Counted from the stretch's first letter, positions 1-8,241 are shown. The stretch is DNA of 23,292 bases from an uncultured Lachnoclostridium sp. (GCA_902464595.1 CABQJX010000031.1:1-23292), one strand, 5' to 3'. The notes: generated by a model not told the origin, from the sequence alone. Numbers and translations: made by a program.

Positions 1-206
1 ACCTTCTTCACCTCAGCTGGCAGGGCGCTGGTAGTAATATCCCAGTCCCCTGGCTCTCTCCCCAGGATCATGTCCCGGACACAGCCCCCCACCACATACG
101 CCTCATATCCATGTTCGTTCAGCTTATCTATGATCTCCTGCGCAGGGGCAGGAATGGAAGTTTGAAACTTGATAAAACGCACCTTCCTTTCAAAACAGGA
201 TCCCAT
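1..206 (-). CDS. cca: CCA tRNA nucleotidyltransferase / poly(A) polymerase family, N-terminus only
   Basis: Only the first 68 residues are inside the window; the gene runs off the left edge. The frame carries the class II nucleotidyltransferase signature: a GG-x-VRD motif (GGCVRD, residues 40-45) followed by DWDI (about 54-57), whose acidic residues bind the catalytic metals in this family. Such enzymes add or repair the 3' CCA end of tRNAs in the cytoplasm, or act as poly(A) polymerases in some bacteria; clostridial members are usually CCA-adding. The ATG at 206 has no good Shine-Dalgarno sequence, so the exact start is unsure, although the preceding residues fit the family's N-terminus. The upstream gene ends 27 bases away on the same strand, so co-transcription is likely. 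Confidence 0.85.
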   Translation of the reverse strand, partial: MGSCFERKVRFIKFQTSIPAPAQEIIDKLNEHGYEAYVVGGCVRDMILGREPGDWDITTSALPAEVKK

Positions 207-233
207 TTGCTTTTATGTTTGAGTTTTATGGTC

Positions 234-749
234 CTATTCTTTTAAATGTTTTATCTGTCCGATAATATTCTTTATCTTTTTAACAAAATCAAAATCTTCA
301 TCTGTCTGAAGATCAGCGGCTGAAATAGCCCGAAGTTCCTTTTCCACAGCCTGGCAGTACTGTCTGCTCAGCCGATCCAGCTCCTCCAGGCGTGCCTGTA
401 CTGTTGGCTCCGCCGCAGCCAAGACCTTTGGAGAAGCATCGAAAAATCCTGTCCCAAAGCCCTCCTTAAGAAAGCCCTCCTTAGGATCTTCCTCCTTCTC
501 CGGCGCCGGTACTTCTCCCAGGATCCGGTAAACGCCGCGTTCCACTTTCTGGATCTTGTTTTTGTTCACCAGCTGGAACAAACTCCCTGCCAAATGGCTT
601 TTGGTGTAATCTGTCTCATAAACCAGGCCGCTTTTCTCCTGTACAAATGCCTTTATATCATTTACATCATGATTCCTGCCGTCAGCCAGCTGTTTTAGGA
701 TCAGATCTTTCAGCTCACAGCTTATTGTTTTAATGCTGTCCACCTCCAT
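234..749 (-). CDS. Hypothetical protein, winged-helix-like N-terminus
   Basis: A 171-residue soluble protein that I do not recognise. Residues about 8-78 alternate short helices and end in a strand-like ERGVYRIL segment, a pattern reminiscent of winged-helix DNA-binding domains. A charged Pro/Glu-rich linker follows (about 79-90), then a helical C-terminus (about 113-170). No catalytic motif or membrane segment is visible. The start is odd: the ATG at 749 has no ribosome site in front of it, while a strong GGAGG lies inside its first codons, 8 bases before an ATT codon at 734. Either the ATG is used with a very short leader or ATT is the real start (166 residues). Its own extended -10 promoter lies just upstream and it may be co-transcribed with the CCA-adding enzyme. 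Function unknown. Confidence 0.7.
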   Translation of the reverse strand: MEVDSIKTISCELKDLILKQLADGRNHDVNDIKAFVQEKSGLVYETDYTKSHLAGSLFQLVNKNKIQKVERGVYRILGEVPAPEKEEDPKEGFLKEGFGTGFFDASPKVLAAAEPTVQARLEELDRLSRQYCQAVEKELRAISAADLQTDEDFDFVKKIKNIIGQIKHLKE

Positions 750-767
750 TTTTGGGTTTTTGTTTTG

Positions 768-796
768 ATTGTATCATATCCTCTAAGGTTTTTCCA
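768..796 (-). promoter_or_regulatory. Sigma-A type promoter for the 234-749 gene
   Basis: On the minus strand TGGAAA (-35, 796-791) is followed after exactly 17 bases by TACAAT (-10, 773-768), preceded by TG-A, an extended -10 element. The predicted RNA start lies only about a dozen bases before the ATG at 749. Confidence 0.6.
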
Positions 797-872
797 GTTT
801 TAATGTATAAAACTTTTAAGCAAAACTTCTGCAAAGTAAAACTTTTCCAAAAACAAAAACTCCTTAAACACA

Positions 873-918
873 AAACCGCTGCAAAGCAAAACCCATCTGG
901 TTCTGCTCGCAGCGGTTT
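873..918 (-). terminator. Rho-independent terminator of proS
   Basis: A long hairpin with 10-base outer arms AAACCGCTGC (873-882) and GCAGCGGTTT (909-918), extended inward by AAGCAAAACC against GGTTCTGCT with one mismatch and a short loop. Read on the minus strand it is followed by TTTTGTGTTT. It lies about 85 bases past the proS stop and in front of the promoter of the next gene. Confidence 0.75.
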
Positions 919-1001
919 GTCTCTCAAGCTGATTGTTCTATGGGGAAGCTATTTTAAGCTTTCCCATTTTACAGGGAATCTCTGAATATTTCTGCCCTGA
1001 T

Positions 1002-2441
1002 TTAATATGCCTTGCCCCAGTAAACCATTTTCTTCGCTGGCTTTCCGCAGCAAACGCAGCGGTCAGACAGCTGCTCCTGCTCAAAGGGGATACAGCGGGA
1101 GGTTGCGCCTGCCACTTCCTTGATCTTCTCCTCACACTCCTGGCAGCCGCACCACATTGCTTTTACAAAGCCAGGCTTGTTGTTTACCGTGTCTAAAAAT
1201 TCATCCCAGTTTCTTGCCTCATAGGTGTGGGCATCTCTGTGCTTTCTTGCCTTCTCCAGCATAGAATCATGGATGGTATCTAACATCTCGCCAGTCTTTG
1301 CCTCCAGCTCATTCAGGGAAACAAAGCTCTTTTCGTGGTTATCGCGGCGAACCAGGACTGCCTGATCCTTTTCAATATCCTTAGGCCCGATCTCCACGCG
1401 AAGGGGGATACCGCGCATCTCGCAGTCTGCAAACTTCCAGCCGGGACTCTTATCGGAATCATCTACCTTTACAGCAAATCCAGCCTTTATCAGGCGGTCT
1501 CTCAGCTCATATGCCTTCTCTAACACGCCTTCCTTCTGCTGCTGTACCGGAACGATCATAACCTGTACCGGAGCGATCCGCGGAGGAAGCACCAGGCCGT
1601 TGTTGTCACCGTGTACCATGATAATCGCCCCAATGATACGGGTGCTGACGCCCCAGGAGGTCTGATGAACGTATTTTAAGGTATTGTCCTTGTCTGTAAA
1701 CTGGATATCGAATGCTTTTGCAAATCCGTCTCCGAAGTTATGGCTGGTTCCGGACTGCAGAGCCTTTCCGTCATGCATCAGGGACTCAATGGTATAAGTA
1801 GCCTCTGCGCCTGCAAACTTCTCCTTATCAGTCTTCTGTCCCTTGATCACAGGGATAGCCAAAACTTCCTCACAGAAATCTGCATACAGGTTCAGCATCT
1901 GGATCGTTCTCTGCTCTGCCTCCTCAGCGGTAGCGTGAGCCGTATGACCCTCCTGCCACAAGAACTCTCTGGAACGAAGGAAGGGACGGGTGGTCTTCTC
2001 CCAGCGCACCACGGAACACCACTGATTATAAACCCTTGGAAGGTCACGGTAGGAGTGAATATCCTTGGAATAGAAATCACAGAACAATGTCTCAGAGGTC
2101 GGTCTTACGCACATGCGTTCCTGAAGCTCCTCCAGGCCGCCGTGAGTTACCCAGGCTACCTCAGGGGCAAATCCCTCCACATGATCCTTCTCCTTCTGCA
2201 AAAGGCTTTCCGGTATAAAGATGGGCATGGACACATTCTGTACGCCGGTAGCTTTAAAACGCCGGTCCATTTCCTTCTGGATATTCTCCCATATCGCGTA
2301 TCCTGCCGGCTTAATGACCATACAGCCCTTTACGCTGGCGTAATCGCACAGCTCTGCTTTTTTTACCACGTCCGTATACCACTGGGCGAAATCTTCGTCC
2401 ATGGACGTGATGGCTTCTACCATTTTCTTGTTGTCTGCCAT
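1002..2441 (-). CDS. proS: Prolyl-tRNA synthetase, archaeal/eukaryotic type (ProS type 3)
   Basis: A class II aminoacyl-tRNA synthetase that charges tRNA-Pro with proline in the cytoplasm. The short form, about 479 residues, without the bacterial editing insertion, marks it as the archaeal/eukaryotic type found in many Firmicutes. Motif 2 is visible in the region RPTSE...FLWQEGHTAH, and motif 3 with the proline pocket in HQTSWGVSTR...LVLPPRIAP. An anticodon-binding domain follows, then a C-terminal domain with paired cysteines (CGCQEC and CVCCGK) expected to bind zinc. I chose the ATG at 2441 because AAGGAG sits 7 bases upstream; the ATG two codons earlier (2447) is too close to that site. 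Expression is controlled by the T-box leader upstream, so it should rise when tRNA-Pro is uncharged. A hairpin terminator follows the gene. Confidence 0.95.
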   Translation of the reverse strand: MADNKKMVEAITSMDEDFAQWYTDVVKKAELCDYASVKGCMVIKPAGYAIWENIQKEMDRRFKATGVQNVSMPIFIPESLLQKEKDHVEGFAPEVAWVTHGGLEELQERMCVRPTSETLFCDFYSKDIHSYRDLPRVYNQWCSVVRWEKTTRPFLRSREFLWQEGHTAHATAEEAEQRTIQMLNLYADFCEEVLAIPVIKGQKTDKEKFAGAEATYTIESLMHDGKALQSGTSHNFGDGFAKAFDIQFTDKDNTLKYVHQTSWGVSTRIIGAIIMVHGDNNGLVLPPRIAPVQVMIVPVQQQKEGVLEKAYELRDRLIKAGFAVKVDDSDKSPGWKFADCEMRGIPLRVEIGPKDIEKDQAVLVRRDNHEKSFVSLNELEAKTGEMLDTIHDSMLEKARKHRDAHTYEARNWDEFLDTVNNKPGFVKAMWCGCQECEEKIKEVAGATSRCIPFEQEQLSDRCVCCGKPAKKMVYWGKAY

Positions 2442-2530
2442 AATCATTCTCCTTTTCTCTCAATTCCATTCCGCTCCGGTGCGGTCCTGCGCGGAGCGCT
2501 TTTTGTGTAACGGGAACCTTGGGGAGTAAT

Positions 2531-2562
2531 TTCCTATTACATAAAATTCCTATTACATAAAA
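2531..2562. repeat. Perfect 16-base tandem duplication in the proS leader
   Basis: The unit TTCCTATTACATAAAA occurs twice without a gap (2531-2546 and 2547-2562). It lies between the T-box terminator and the proS ribosome site, and its right copy forms part of the terminator U-run. Confidence 0.85.
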
Positions 2563-2608
2563 AAGAGCCATCTGATCCCATGCTTTCACACAAGGGACCG
2601 AATGACTC
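2559..2608 (-). terminator. T-box intrinsic terminator of proS
   Basis: On the minus strand the arm at 2608-2594 (GAGTCATTCGGTCCC) pairs with 2579-2565 (GGGATCAGATGGCTC) over 15 positions, with three G-U pairs and one mismatch, and is followed directly by a run of six T. The 5' arm abuts the T-box sequence, as required for switching with the antiterminator. Confidence 0.88.
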
Positions 2609-2870
2609 GGCGGTACCACCCAAATTAGCTGTCGAAAGGATCCGGGAGCATGCCCCTCTCCTGCTGTCAGCTCACTTTTCATCCCATAACGCAGGATCTG
2701 CGCCGGGCTCATCGTCCGGGGCTCCGGGGTGGGTTCTGTCCCAGCAAACGTAAGGATCTCACAGCCCAAACAGACATACGGCAAATACCGCCGCTGCCCA
2801 CGGATCCTCTCTCTGACACGCCTCTAAAACTTACTATTCCCCTTCTACGCCATATCTGAACACTCAGATC
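2565..2870 (-). promoter_or_regulatory. T-box riboswitch leader (tRNA-Pro responsive) of proS
   Basis: The diagnostic T-box sequence reads GGGTGGTACCGCC on the minus strand (about 2623-2611), directly before the terminator hairpin. Upstream is a long structured leader with an AGAGAGAGG segment near 2815, typical of the base of Stem I. A CAGAACCCA segment near 2740 offers CCC or CCA, both proline codons, as specifier. In this family uncharged tRNA pairs with the specifier and with the T-box bulge, stabilising the antiterminator and allowing read-through into the synthetase gene. The 5' boundary and the exact specifier codon are inferred from pattern, not folded. Proline specificity also follows from the downstream gene. 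Confidence 0.88.
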
Positions 2871-2944
2871 ATAAGATTATGCAGGCCGGACCATTTATTT
2901 GTCCCCTGCGGCGGCAAACATTTATTTTGCCCCATGTATGCTTG

Positions 2945-2973
2945 ATTTTACGTCATATTCCGCGGTTTGTCAA
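2945..2973 (-). promoter_or_regulatory. Promoter of the proS T-box transcript
   Basis: On the minus strand a perfect TTGACA (2973-2968) is followed after 17 bases by TAAAAT (2950-2945). The -35 overlaps the stop codon of the upstream AI-2E family gene. The RNA would begin near 2938 and reach the T-box hairpins. Confidence 0.72.
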
Positions 2974-4049
2974 TATGATTCCTCCCACTCTTTCACTAAA
3001 TCCTCAATAAGAAGAAGCCCCAAAGGCCCCAACAGGAAACCAAAAAATCCAAACAGTTCCAATCCCACATACACCGAGGCCAGGGTCTCCAATGGGGAGA
3101 GGCCTACCTGTCCGCCCATAAGGCGCATTTCCAGCACCTGGCGCAGAAAATAGCACATCAGATAAAGGGCAAAAAGGATCAGGGAAGATTTCCATTTTCC
3201 TAAAAACATCTGGATCAAAGCCCAGGGAATGAGAACGGTTCCCACTCCCAAAACAGGAAGGGCGTCCACCAGCCCAAGCCCCAGCCCCCCCATAATACAA
3301 TAAGGGCTTTTGAGAAAGAACAAGCCAGCCATACATAATCCGGAAACAAGAGCAAAGATTACCCCCTGGCTCTTGATCCAGGCTTTTCCCGTCTGGATCA
3401 GACGTTTTCCTACAATATGAAATTCTCTGCAAAAGATAGAATCGTCCCTTCTGCAGCGCAGATTTTCCATTTCCTGTAAGCTCAGCACGGCGGCCAGAAA
3501 TGTTACCAGAGCCATGACCATCCATTTTGCAAAAAAGCCGATTACAGACACGGAATTAGCCATAAAAAAAGGCATAGCCCCCTCCTTACAAATGTGAAAA
3601 AGATCCTGAATCATATGCCCTGCCAGGTCCGCCACACACCCTTCAGACAGCCCCAAGGCAGCCTCCGCCTGATAACAGCTTCCTGTCAGCCAGACATCAA
3701 ACTGCTCCAGCCACACCGGCATCCGCGCCATAAAAAGCTTTCCCTCCGCCAAAAGCCTTATCCCTCCTTCATAGCACAGGATTCCTGCCGCACCTAACGC
3801 GGCTAAAAACTCCGCCCCTCCTGCAATCCCGATGGGTAAATGAAAATCCCTACCTCTCAGACGGATGCAAAGCCGGTAAGACAAAAAACGGGCAGAAGGC
3901 CGGAATACCAGCGCCAGAATATAACCTGCAAAAAAGGGGCCGGCCAAAGGCAAAAAATACCGGAACACCACATATACTGCCCCGGAAGCCGCCCCTGTCA
4001 CCAATAATTTTTTTCCTTTTCTCCTGCTGTCCGCCATAGACTCTCCCAC
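2970..4049 (-). CDS. AI-2E family transporter (YtvI-like polytopic membrane protein)
   Basis: A 359-residue integral membrane protein with several hydrophobic segments: two near the N-terminus, one near residue 85, one near 170, and a C-terminal cluster. The most telling part is the GLVDALPVLGVGTVLIPWA segment, which matches the conserved re-entrant region of the AI-2E/UPF0118 family, followed by a PLG-containing last helix. Family members have been linked to small-molecule or ion export; the clostridial YtvI branch is sporulation-associated. Substrate cannot be told here. The frame opens with GTG at 4049, six bases behind a GGGGG ribosome site; an ATG at 4037 behind GGAG is an equally acceptable start. 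It appears monocistronic: a terminator precedes it and the proS promoter overlaps its stop. Confidence 0.85.
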   Translation of the reverse strand: MGESMADSRRKGKKLLVTGAASGAVYVVFRYFLPLAGPFFAGYILALVFRPSARFLSYRLCIRLRGRDFHLPIGIAGGAEFLAALGAAGILCYEGGIRLLAEGKLFMARMPVWLEQFDVWLTGSCYQAEAALGLSEGCVADLAGHMIQDLFHICKEGAMPFFMANSVSVIGFFAKWMVMALVTFLAAVLSLQEMENLRCRRDDSIFCREFHIVGKRLIQTGKAWIKSQGVIFALVSGLCMAGLFFLKSPYCIMGGLGLGLVDALPVLGVGTVLIPWALIQMFLGKWKSSLILFALYLMCYFLRQVLEMRLMGGQVGLSPLETLASVYVGLELFGFFGFLLGPLGLLLIEDLVKEWEESY

Positions 4050-4089
4050 TCTGTTCCCCCTTTTATATCAGGAGGACTTCTGAAAAACG

Positions 4090-4124
4090 AAAAGTACAGG
4101 AGAGATCTGCTCCCCTGTACTTTT
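4090..4124 (-). terminator. Rho-independent terminator of the rbs operon
   Basis: An 11-base perfect inverted repeat, AAAAGTACAGG (4090-4100) and CCTGTACTTTT (4114-4124), extended by four inner pairs. On the minus strand it is followed by a T-rich stretch. It lies about 60 bases after the rbsB stop. Confidence 0.85.
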
Positions 4125-4181
4125 AGTATGAGCCTGCGGCTTCTATCTATTCCCCTGCCTGCTCTTTATTTGTCATTTTCA

Positions 4182-5246
4182 TTATTCCTTTGTTACCAGG
4201 CTGTCTACGTTCTCCTGGGTTACTAACTGGTTCTCAAGGATTACGTAAGGCTCAACCTCTTTGCCCTCAAGATAATCGTAAGCAGTGTTGAGGATAGCTT
4301 TTCCTAAGAAGAATGGAGGCTCTGCGATGGTAGCGTCTACCTTTCCTGCCTTCATAGCTTCCAGTGTATCATCAATAGCGTCACAGCCGATCTTTACGAT
4401 CTCGTCCGTTCTTCCGGCTGCTTCCATTGCCTCCAGTGCACCTAAGAGCATCTCATCGTTTGCTGCGTACAGTCCGTCGATCTCAGGATTTGCCTGAAGG
4501 ATGTTCTCCATTACGCTCATGCCCTTTGCACGGTCAAAATCAGCCACCTGGCAGGCTACGATCTCCATATCCGGATTTGCCTTCATTACATCGTTAAAGC
4601 CCTGAGAACGGTTCTGAGCTACGTTCGTACCCATGATTCCCTGGATCTCAACGATCTTTCCCTTGCCGCCTAAGGTGTCTACCAGGTACTGTCCTGCCAT
4701 AGTTCCTGACTTGATAGCGTCATATCCGATATGGGATACAACCTCACCGCCGTTAGACTCGCGGTCCATGGTAAATACAGGGATACCAGCCTCGTTGCAG
4801 GCCTCGATGGAGGATACGATCGCATCGGAATCACAGGTATCAATGATGATGGCATCAGGCTTCTTTGTGATCAGGTTCTCCACGTCCTTCATCTGAATGG
4901 TAGGATCATCCTGGGCGTCTGTGATATAAAGCTCGATTCCGTGCTCGTCTGCTGCCTTCTGCACGCCGTCCTTAACATCTACGAAGAATGGATTGGTCTG
5001 GGTATTCATAGCCAGTCCGATCACATACTTTTTGCCGCTTCCGCCCTCAGCTGCCGCCTCGCTGCCTTCTTCCTTTGCTGCCTCTGCAGCTTCTGCCTTG
5101 GACTCCTCCTTAGCCTCTGCCTTTGTCTCCTCCTTTGCCGCCTCAGACGGTGCTTTGCTGGAGGATCCCCCTTCCATGGTACAGCCTGCCATCATGGAAC
5201 AAGCCATTGCCATTGCCAATACAGTTACCCCAATCTGTTTTCTCAT
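4182..5246 (-). CDS. rbsB: Ribose-type ABC transporter substrate-binding lipoprotein (RbsB)
   Basis: A 354-residue extracytoplasmic lipoprotein that captures a sugar and delivers it to the RbsC-RbsA importer. The signal peptide ends in a lipobox (MMAGC) with the lipidated cysteine at about residue 21. An Ala/Glu/Lys-rich linker (about 30-72) tethers it to the membrane. The periplasmic-binding-protein fold (peripla_BP_4, cluster with RbsB) begins at about KYVIGLAMN and keeps typical landmarks: NPFF, DAQDD, the MDRES segment, the IQG region and GCDAID. Start ATG follows AAAAGGAG. It is the last gene of the operon, 31 bases after rbsC, with a strong terminator behind it. The family assignment is firm; ribose versus deoxyribose or a related pentose cannot be read from sequence. 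Confidence 0.92.
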   Translation of the reverse strand: MRKQIGVTVLAMAMACSMMAGCTMEGGSSSKAPSEAAKEETKAEAKEESKAEAAEAAKEEGSEAAAEGGSGKKYVIGLAMNTQTNPFFVDVKDGVQKAADEHGIELYITDAQDDPTIQMKDVENLITKKPDAIIIDTCDSDAIVSSIEACNEAGIPVFTMDRESNGGEVVSHIGYDAIKSGTMAGQYLVDTLGGKGKIVEIQGIMGTNVAQNRSQGFNDVMKANPDMEIVACQVADFDRAKGMSVMENILQANPEIDGLYAANDEMLLGALEAMEAAGRTDEIVKIGCDAIDDTLEAMKAGKVDATIAEPPFFLGKAILNTAYDYLEGKEVEPYVILENQLVTQENVDSLVTKE

Positions 5247-5277
5247 AATACATTCTCCTTTTATAAAATATTTTCGC

Positions 5278-6237
5278 CTATTCTGCTTTAGCAGAAAGGT
5301 CTTTTACCTTCTTATCAACCAGTACGGCAATAAGGATGACCGCACCTTTTACAATATTGGTAGCATGTGGATTTACGTTCATCAAAGTCAGTATATTGTC
5401 GATGATACCCATAATCATAGCGCCCACAACGGTAGGAAGCACAAATCCCACGCCTCCGCTCAGGGAGGTTCCGCCTAAGATAACAGCTGCAATGGCATCC
5501 ATCTCAATGCCGGTTCCGCTGGTAGACTGGGCGGAGCCAAGTCTTGCGGTGAGGATCACGCCTGCGATACCGCACATAAGGCCATTGATGGTGTAAGCCA
5601 TCCACTCTGTAAAGCGGACAGAGATACCGGATAAACGGGCAGCTTCACGGTTGCCGCCAAAAGCATAGATGCTGCGGCCATAGCTGGTCTGAGTCAGCAC
5701 ATAGTGGGCGATCAGGAAAATAACGATCAGAATCACAACAGGAACCGGGATCCCCGCAATGGCGCCCTTTCCGAAGAACTTATAAGCGTCCACCTTGATG
5801 GGAATAGGAGAACCCTTGGTATACACGAGAATGCAGCCTCTTAAAAGAGTCATCATACCTAAGGTGGAGATGAAAGGCGGGATCTCGCAGATCGCTACAA
5901 AAAATCCATTGACCGCTCCGCATCCGATTCCTACTGCCAGAGCCACTAGGATCGCTAAGCCTGCATTTCCTGTGGCTGCCAGGATACCGGAAGCCAGAAC
6001 GCCTGCCAGGCCCAGGATAGAGCCTACGGAAAGGTCGATGCCGCCGGTAAGGATTACAAAGGTCATACCGCAGCCTACAATGGCTGCTACTGTAATCTGC
6101 TTAAACACGTTAAACAGGTTTGCTACACTTAAAAAGTTAGGAGATAAAATAGTTGCAAATACGCCGATTACCAATAAGATCAGCACAGAGCGGTAAATAT
6201 TTAACTGTGCGATCCATTTTTTCTTACTGTTATTCAT
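5278..6237 (-). CDS. rbsC: Ribose-type ABC transporter permease (RbsC)
   Basis: A membrane permease of about 319 residues in the RbsC/BPD_transp_2 family; two copies form the sugar channel with RbsA and RbsB. It is almost wholly hydrophobic, with about eight to ten membrane segments. It carries the family landmarks GGIDLSVGS (about 70) and a later NREAARLSGI segment, the coupling loop that contacts the ATPase. The ATG at 6237 is 11 bases after GGAGG and overlaps the rbsA stop by 8 bases; a GTG at 6243 has better spacing, so the start is uncertain by two codons. The overlap implies translational coupling with rbsA. Confidence 0.92.
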   Translation of the reverse strand: MNNSKKKWIAQLNIYRSVLILLVIGVFATILSPNFLSVANLFNVFKQITVAAIVGCGMTFVILTGGIDLSVGSILGLAGVLASGILAATGNAGLAILVALAVGIGCGAVNGFFVAICEIPPFISTLGMMTLLRGCILVYTKGSPIPIKVDAYKFFGKGAIAGIPVPVVILIVIFLIAHYVLTQTSYGRSIYAFGGNREAARLSGISVRFTEWMAYTINGLMCGIAGVILTARLGSAQSTSGTGIEMDAIAAVILGGTSLSGGVGFVLPTVVGAMIMGIIDNILTLMNVNPHATNIVKGAVILIAVLVDKKVKDLSAKAE

Positions 6238-7732
6238 TTTCACTGACACCTCCGGATGCGTGGGCTAAGATAATTTCCTGATTCATCTCTGACTTTGGTA
6301 TTTCAAGAACAGTGTGGCCTTCTCTCATAATAACCACACGGTCGCTCATGCCGATCACCTCAGGAAGATCCGTGGAGATCAGTATGATGCTTTTTCCTGA
6401 TTTGGTAAGCTCATCCATGATCTGATAGATCTCTGCCTTAGCGCCTACGTCTACCCCCCGCGTAGGCTCGTCTAAGATCAGGATGGAGGGATCTGCCTCC
6501 AACACCTTGGCAAATACCACCTTCTGCTGATTGCCGCCGCTGAGCTTTCCAGCCAGCTGCTGCAGGCTGCTGATCTTGATGTTCAGCCTCTCTACCTGAG
6601 CATTGATGTTCTCTGTTTCCTTTTTCTTATCCAGATGAATAAAATGGCTTATCTTATCCAGCGATGACAGGGATACGTTTTCCCGAATGTTCCGTATCAG
6701 CACCAGCCCTTCCTGCTTCCGGTCGTCTGATACAAAACCGATCCCGGCCTTCAGGGCCTTTTTGGGACTGGAACAGTCTTTTTTCTCCCCATTGATATAG
6801 ATTTCCCCGGATTCCATAGGGAGCGCTCCATAGACGATCTTGGAAAGCTCAATGGTTCCGGAGCCTAACAGTCCGGCAATCCCCAGGATCTCTCCCTTGT
6901 GAAGCTTAAGGTTTACATTATGTACGCCTTTTCCGCAGATGTCCTTTAATTCAAATACGGTTTCTGCCTGCTTATAATCCCGCTTAGGATACAGATTGGT
7001 AACGCTGCGGCCTACCATCAGAGACACTACTTCGTCATAGTTCGTGTCCTGAATGTCTTTGGTCGCAATGTATTTTCCATCCCGAAATACGGTGAGCCGG
7101 TCAGAAATCTCAAAAATCTCATCCATCCGGTGTGAAATATAAAGGATGGAAATATCCTTTGCCTTTAACTCCGCAATGATCTGGAACAAGATCCTTATTT
7201 CTTCGTCCGTCAAAGCTGCTGTAGGCTCATCCATAATGATGACCTTGGCGCCGATGGTAAGACATTTGGCAATCTCCGTCATCTGAGACTCGGCCACGGA
7301 CAGATTCCTCACCTTGGTGCGGCAGTCAAATTTCAGCCCCAGCTTGTCCAATACATCCTGAGCGTCCTTATATAATTTTTTCCAGTCTACTGCCCCGTAA
7401 GATGTTTTCGGCAGACGCCCCAGATACATATTCTCGGCTACGGACAGATCCCGCACCATGTTAAACTCCTGATAGATCATGGCGATCCCCTTGCGCTCCG
7501 CATCCTTTGTGGAGTGGAACACCACTTCCTCCCCATTGACATACATATGTCCGGAAGTATACCCCTGGGCTCCCGCTATGATCTTCATGAGAGTGGATTT
7601 TCCTGCGCCGTTTTCACCGCACAGTGCGTGTACCTCTCCCTTCCTCACCTCCAGATGAACCCCGTCCAGAGCCTTAACCCCCGGAAAGGTCTTTACGATG
7701 GAATCCATCTGAAGCACTAATTTTTCTTCCAT
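6230..7732 (-). CDS. rbsA: Ribose-type ABC transporter ATP-binding protein (RbsA, tandem ATPase)
   Basis: A 500-residue cytoplasmic protein with two fused ABC ATPase domains, the normal architecture of sugar CUT2 importers. Domain 1 has Walker A GENGAGKS (residues 39-46) and Walker B leading into MDEPTAAL. Domain 2 has the signature LSGGNQQK and Walker B LILDEPTRGVD. Domain 2 has no canonical Walker A, and domain 1 has a degenerate signature (LSVAESQ); both features are usual for RbsA/MglA proteins. I start it at the ATG at 7732 because GGAGGG lies five bases upstream; the frame stays open to a TTG at 7744 that overlaps that ribosome site. A 110-base gap separates it from rbsD, the longest in the operon, with no clear promoter or terminator in it. 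Confidence 0.95.
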   Translation of the reverse strand: MEEKLVLQMDSIVKTFPGVKALDGVHLEVRKGEVHALCGENGAGKSTLMKIIAGAQGYTSGHMYVNGEEVVFHSTKDAERKGIAMIYQEFNMVRDLSVAENMYLGRLPKTSYGAVDWKKLYKDAQDVLDKLGLKFDCRTKVRNLSVAESQMTEIAKCLTIGAKVIIMDEPTAALTDEEIRILFQIIAELKAKDISILYISHRMDEIFEISDRLTVFRDGKYIATKDIQDTNYDEVVSLMVGRSVTNLYPKRDYKQAETVFELKDICGKGVHNVNLKLHKGEILGIAGLLGSGTIELSKIVYGALPMESGEIYINGEKKDCSSPKKALKAGIGFVSDDRKQEGLVLIRNIRENVSLSSLDKISHFIHLDKKKETENINAQVERLNIKISSLQQLAGKLSGGNQQKVVFAKVLEADPSILILDEPTRGVDVGAKAEIYQIMDELTKSGKSIILISTDLPEVIGMSDRVVIMREGHTVLEIPKSEMNQEIILAHASGGVSENE

Positions 7733-7842
7733 ATTGCCCTCCAATACATAACCGCTCCCCCTACAGATTTTTTGCAGTTATACCAATATGCCGTACCCCA
7801 CAGCTGCGGCGTTAGAGAGCGCCCCAGCCAGCCTGTTGGAAG

Positions 7843-8241
7843 CTAGTATGCGCAGCCAGCCACCAGGATCACGTTAGTATATCCTGTAAATTCTCCTGTG
7901 AGCACAATTGCCTTGGCGTCCTTGCTGCGCTCCTTTAACTCTGTATGAGGAACGTACTCCACCGGAAGCCCCTCCGGCAGAAGGGCCAAAGCCTTTTTAT
8001 GAAACTCCGGCGTCACAGTCAGCGCTTCATCTGCAAATACAGCTCCCTCCACTACAATGTACTTTAAGATCTCCTCCAGCACATCCAGGTAAGCCGGATC
8101 GCCGGGTCTCCAGCCCAGATCCACACGCTCCACTCCCTTTGGAATGGGAAGACCGGCGTCTCCGATGATAATGGTATCTTTATGTCTCAGCTCTGCCAGC
8201 ACTCTTGCCAGCTGCGGATGAAAAATTCCTGTTTTTAACAT
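7843..8241 (-). CDS. rbsD: D-ribose pyranase (RbsD)
   Basis: A 132-residue protein of the RbsD/FucU family, the usual length. RbsD interconverts the pyranose and furanose forms of ribose so that the kinase receives the furanose. Landmarks are present: an N-terminal TGI segment, the catalytic histidine in LRHKDTI (about residue 20), DAGLPIPKGVERVDL, and a C-terminal GEFTGYTNVILVAG that matches the family's GE-T-YANVIL region. The start ATG follows GGGGGAG by five bases. It lies 18 bases after rbsK on the same strand. Its presence supports a pentose that spontaneously adopts pyranose forms, which includes 2-deoxyribose as well as ribose. Confidence 0.93.
   Translation of the reverse strand: MLKTGIFHPQLARVLAELRHKDTIIIGDAGLPIPKGVERVDLGWRPGDPAYLDVLEEILKYIVVEGAVFADEALTVTPEFHKKALALLPEGLPVEYVPHTELKERSKDAKAIVLTGEFTGYTNVILVAGCAY

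Noticed and set aside
752..985. Small frames on both strands between proS and the 171-residue gene
   Set aside because: They cover the proS terminator hairpin and an A-rich stretch with low-complexity translation.
1740..2510. A 256-codon open frame on the plus strand opposite proS
   Set aside because: It lies wholly against a well-supported synthetase gene and has no recognisable domain or ribosome site; it is a shadow frame.
2311..2784. A 157-codon minus-strand frame spanning the T-box leader and the start of proS
   Set aside because: It translates the structured leader RNA and overlaps proS in another frame; the T-box explains this DNA.
7745..7842. Internal promoter or regulatory RNA between rbsD and rbsA
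   Set aside because: The gap is the longest in the operon, but I find no convincing -35/-10 pair or stable hairpin.
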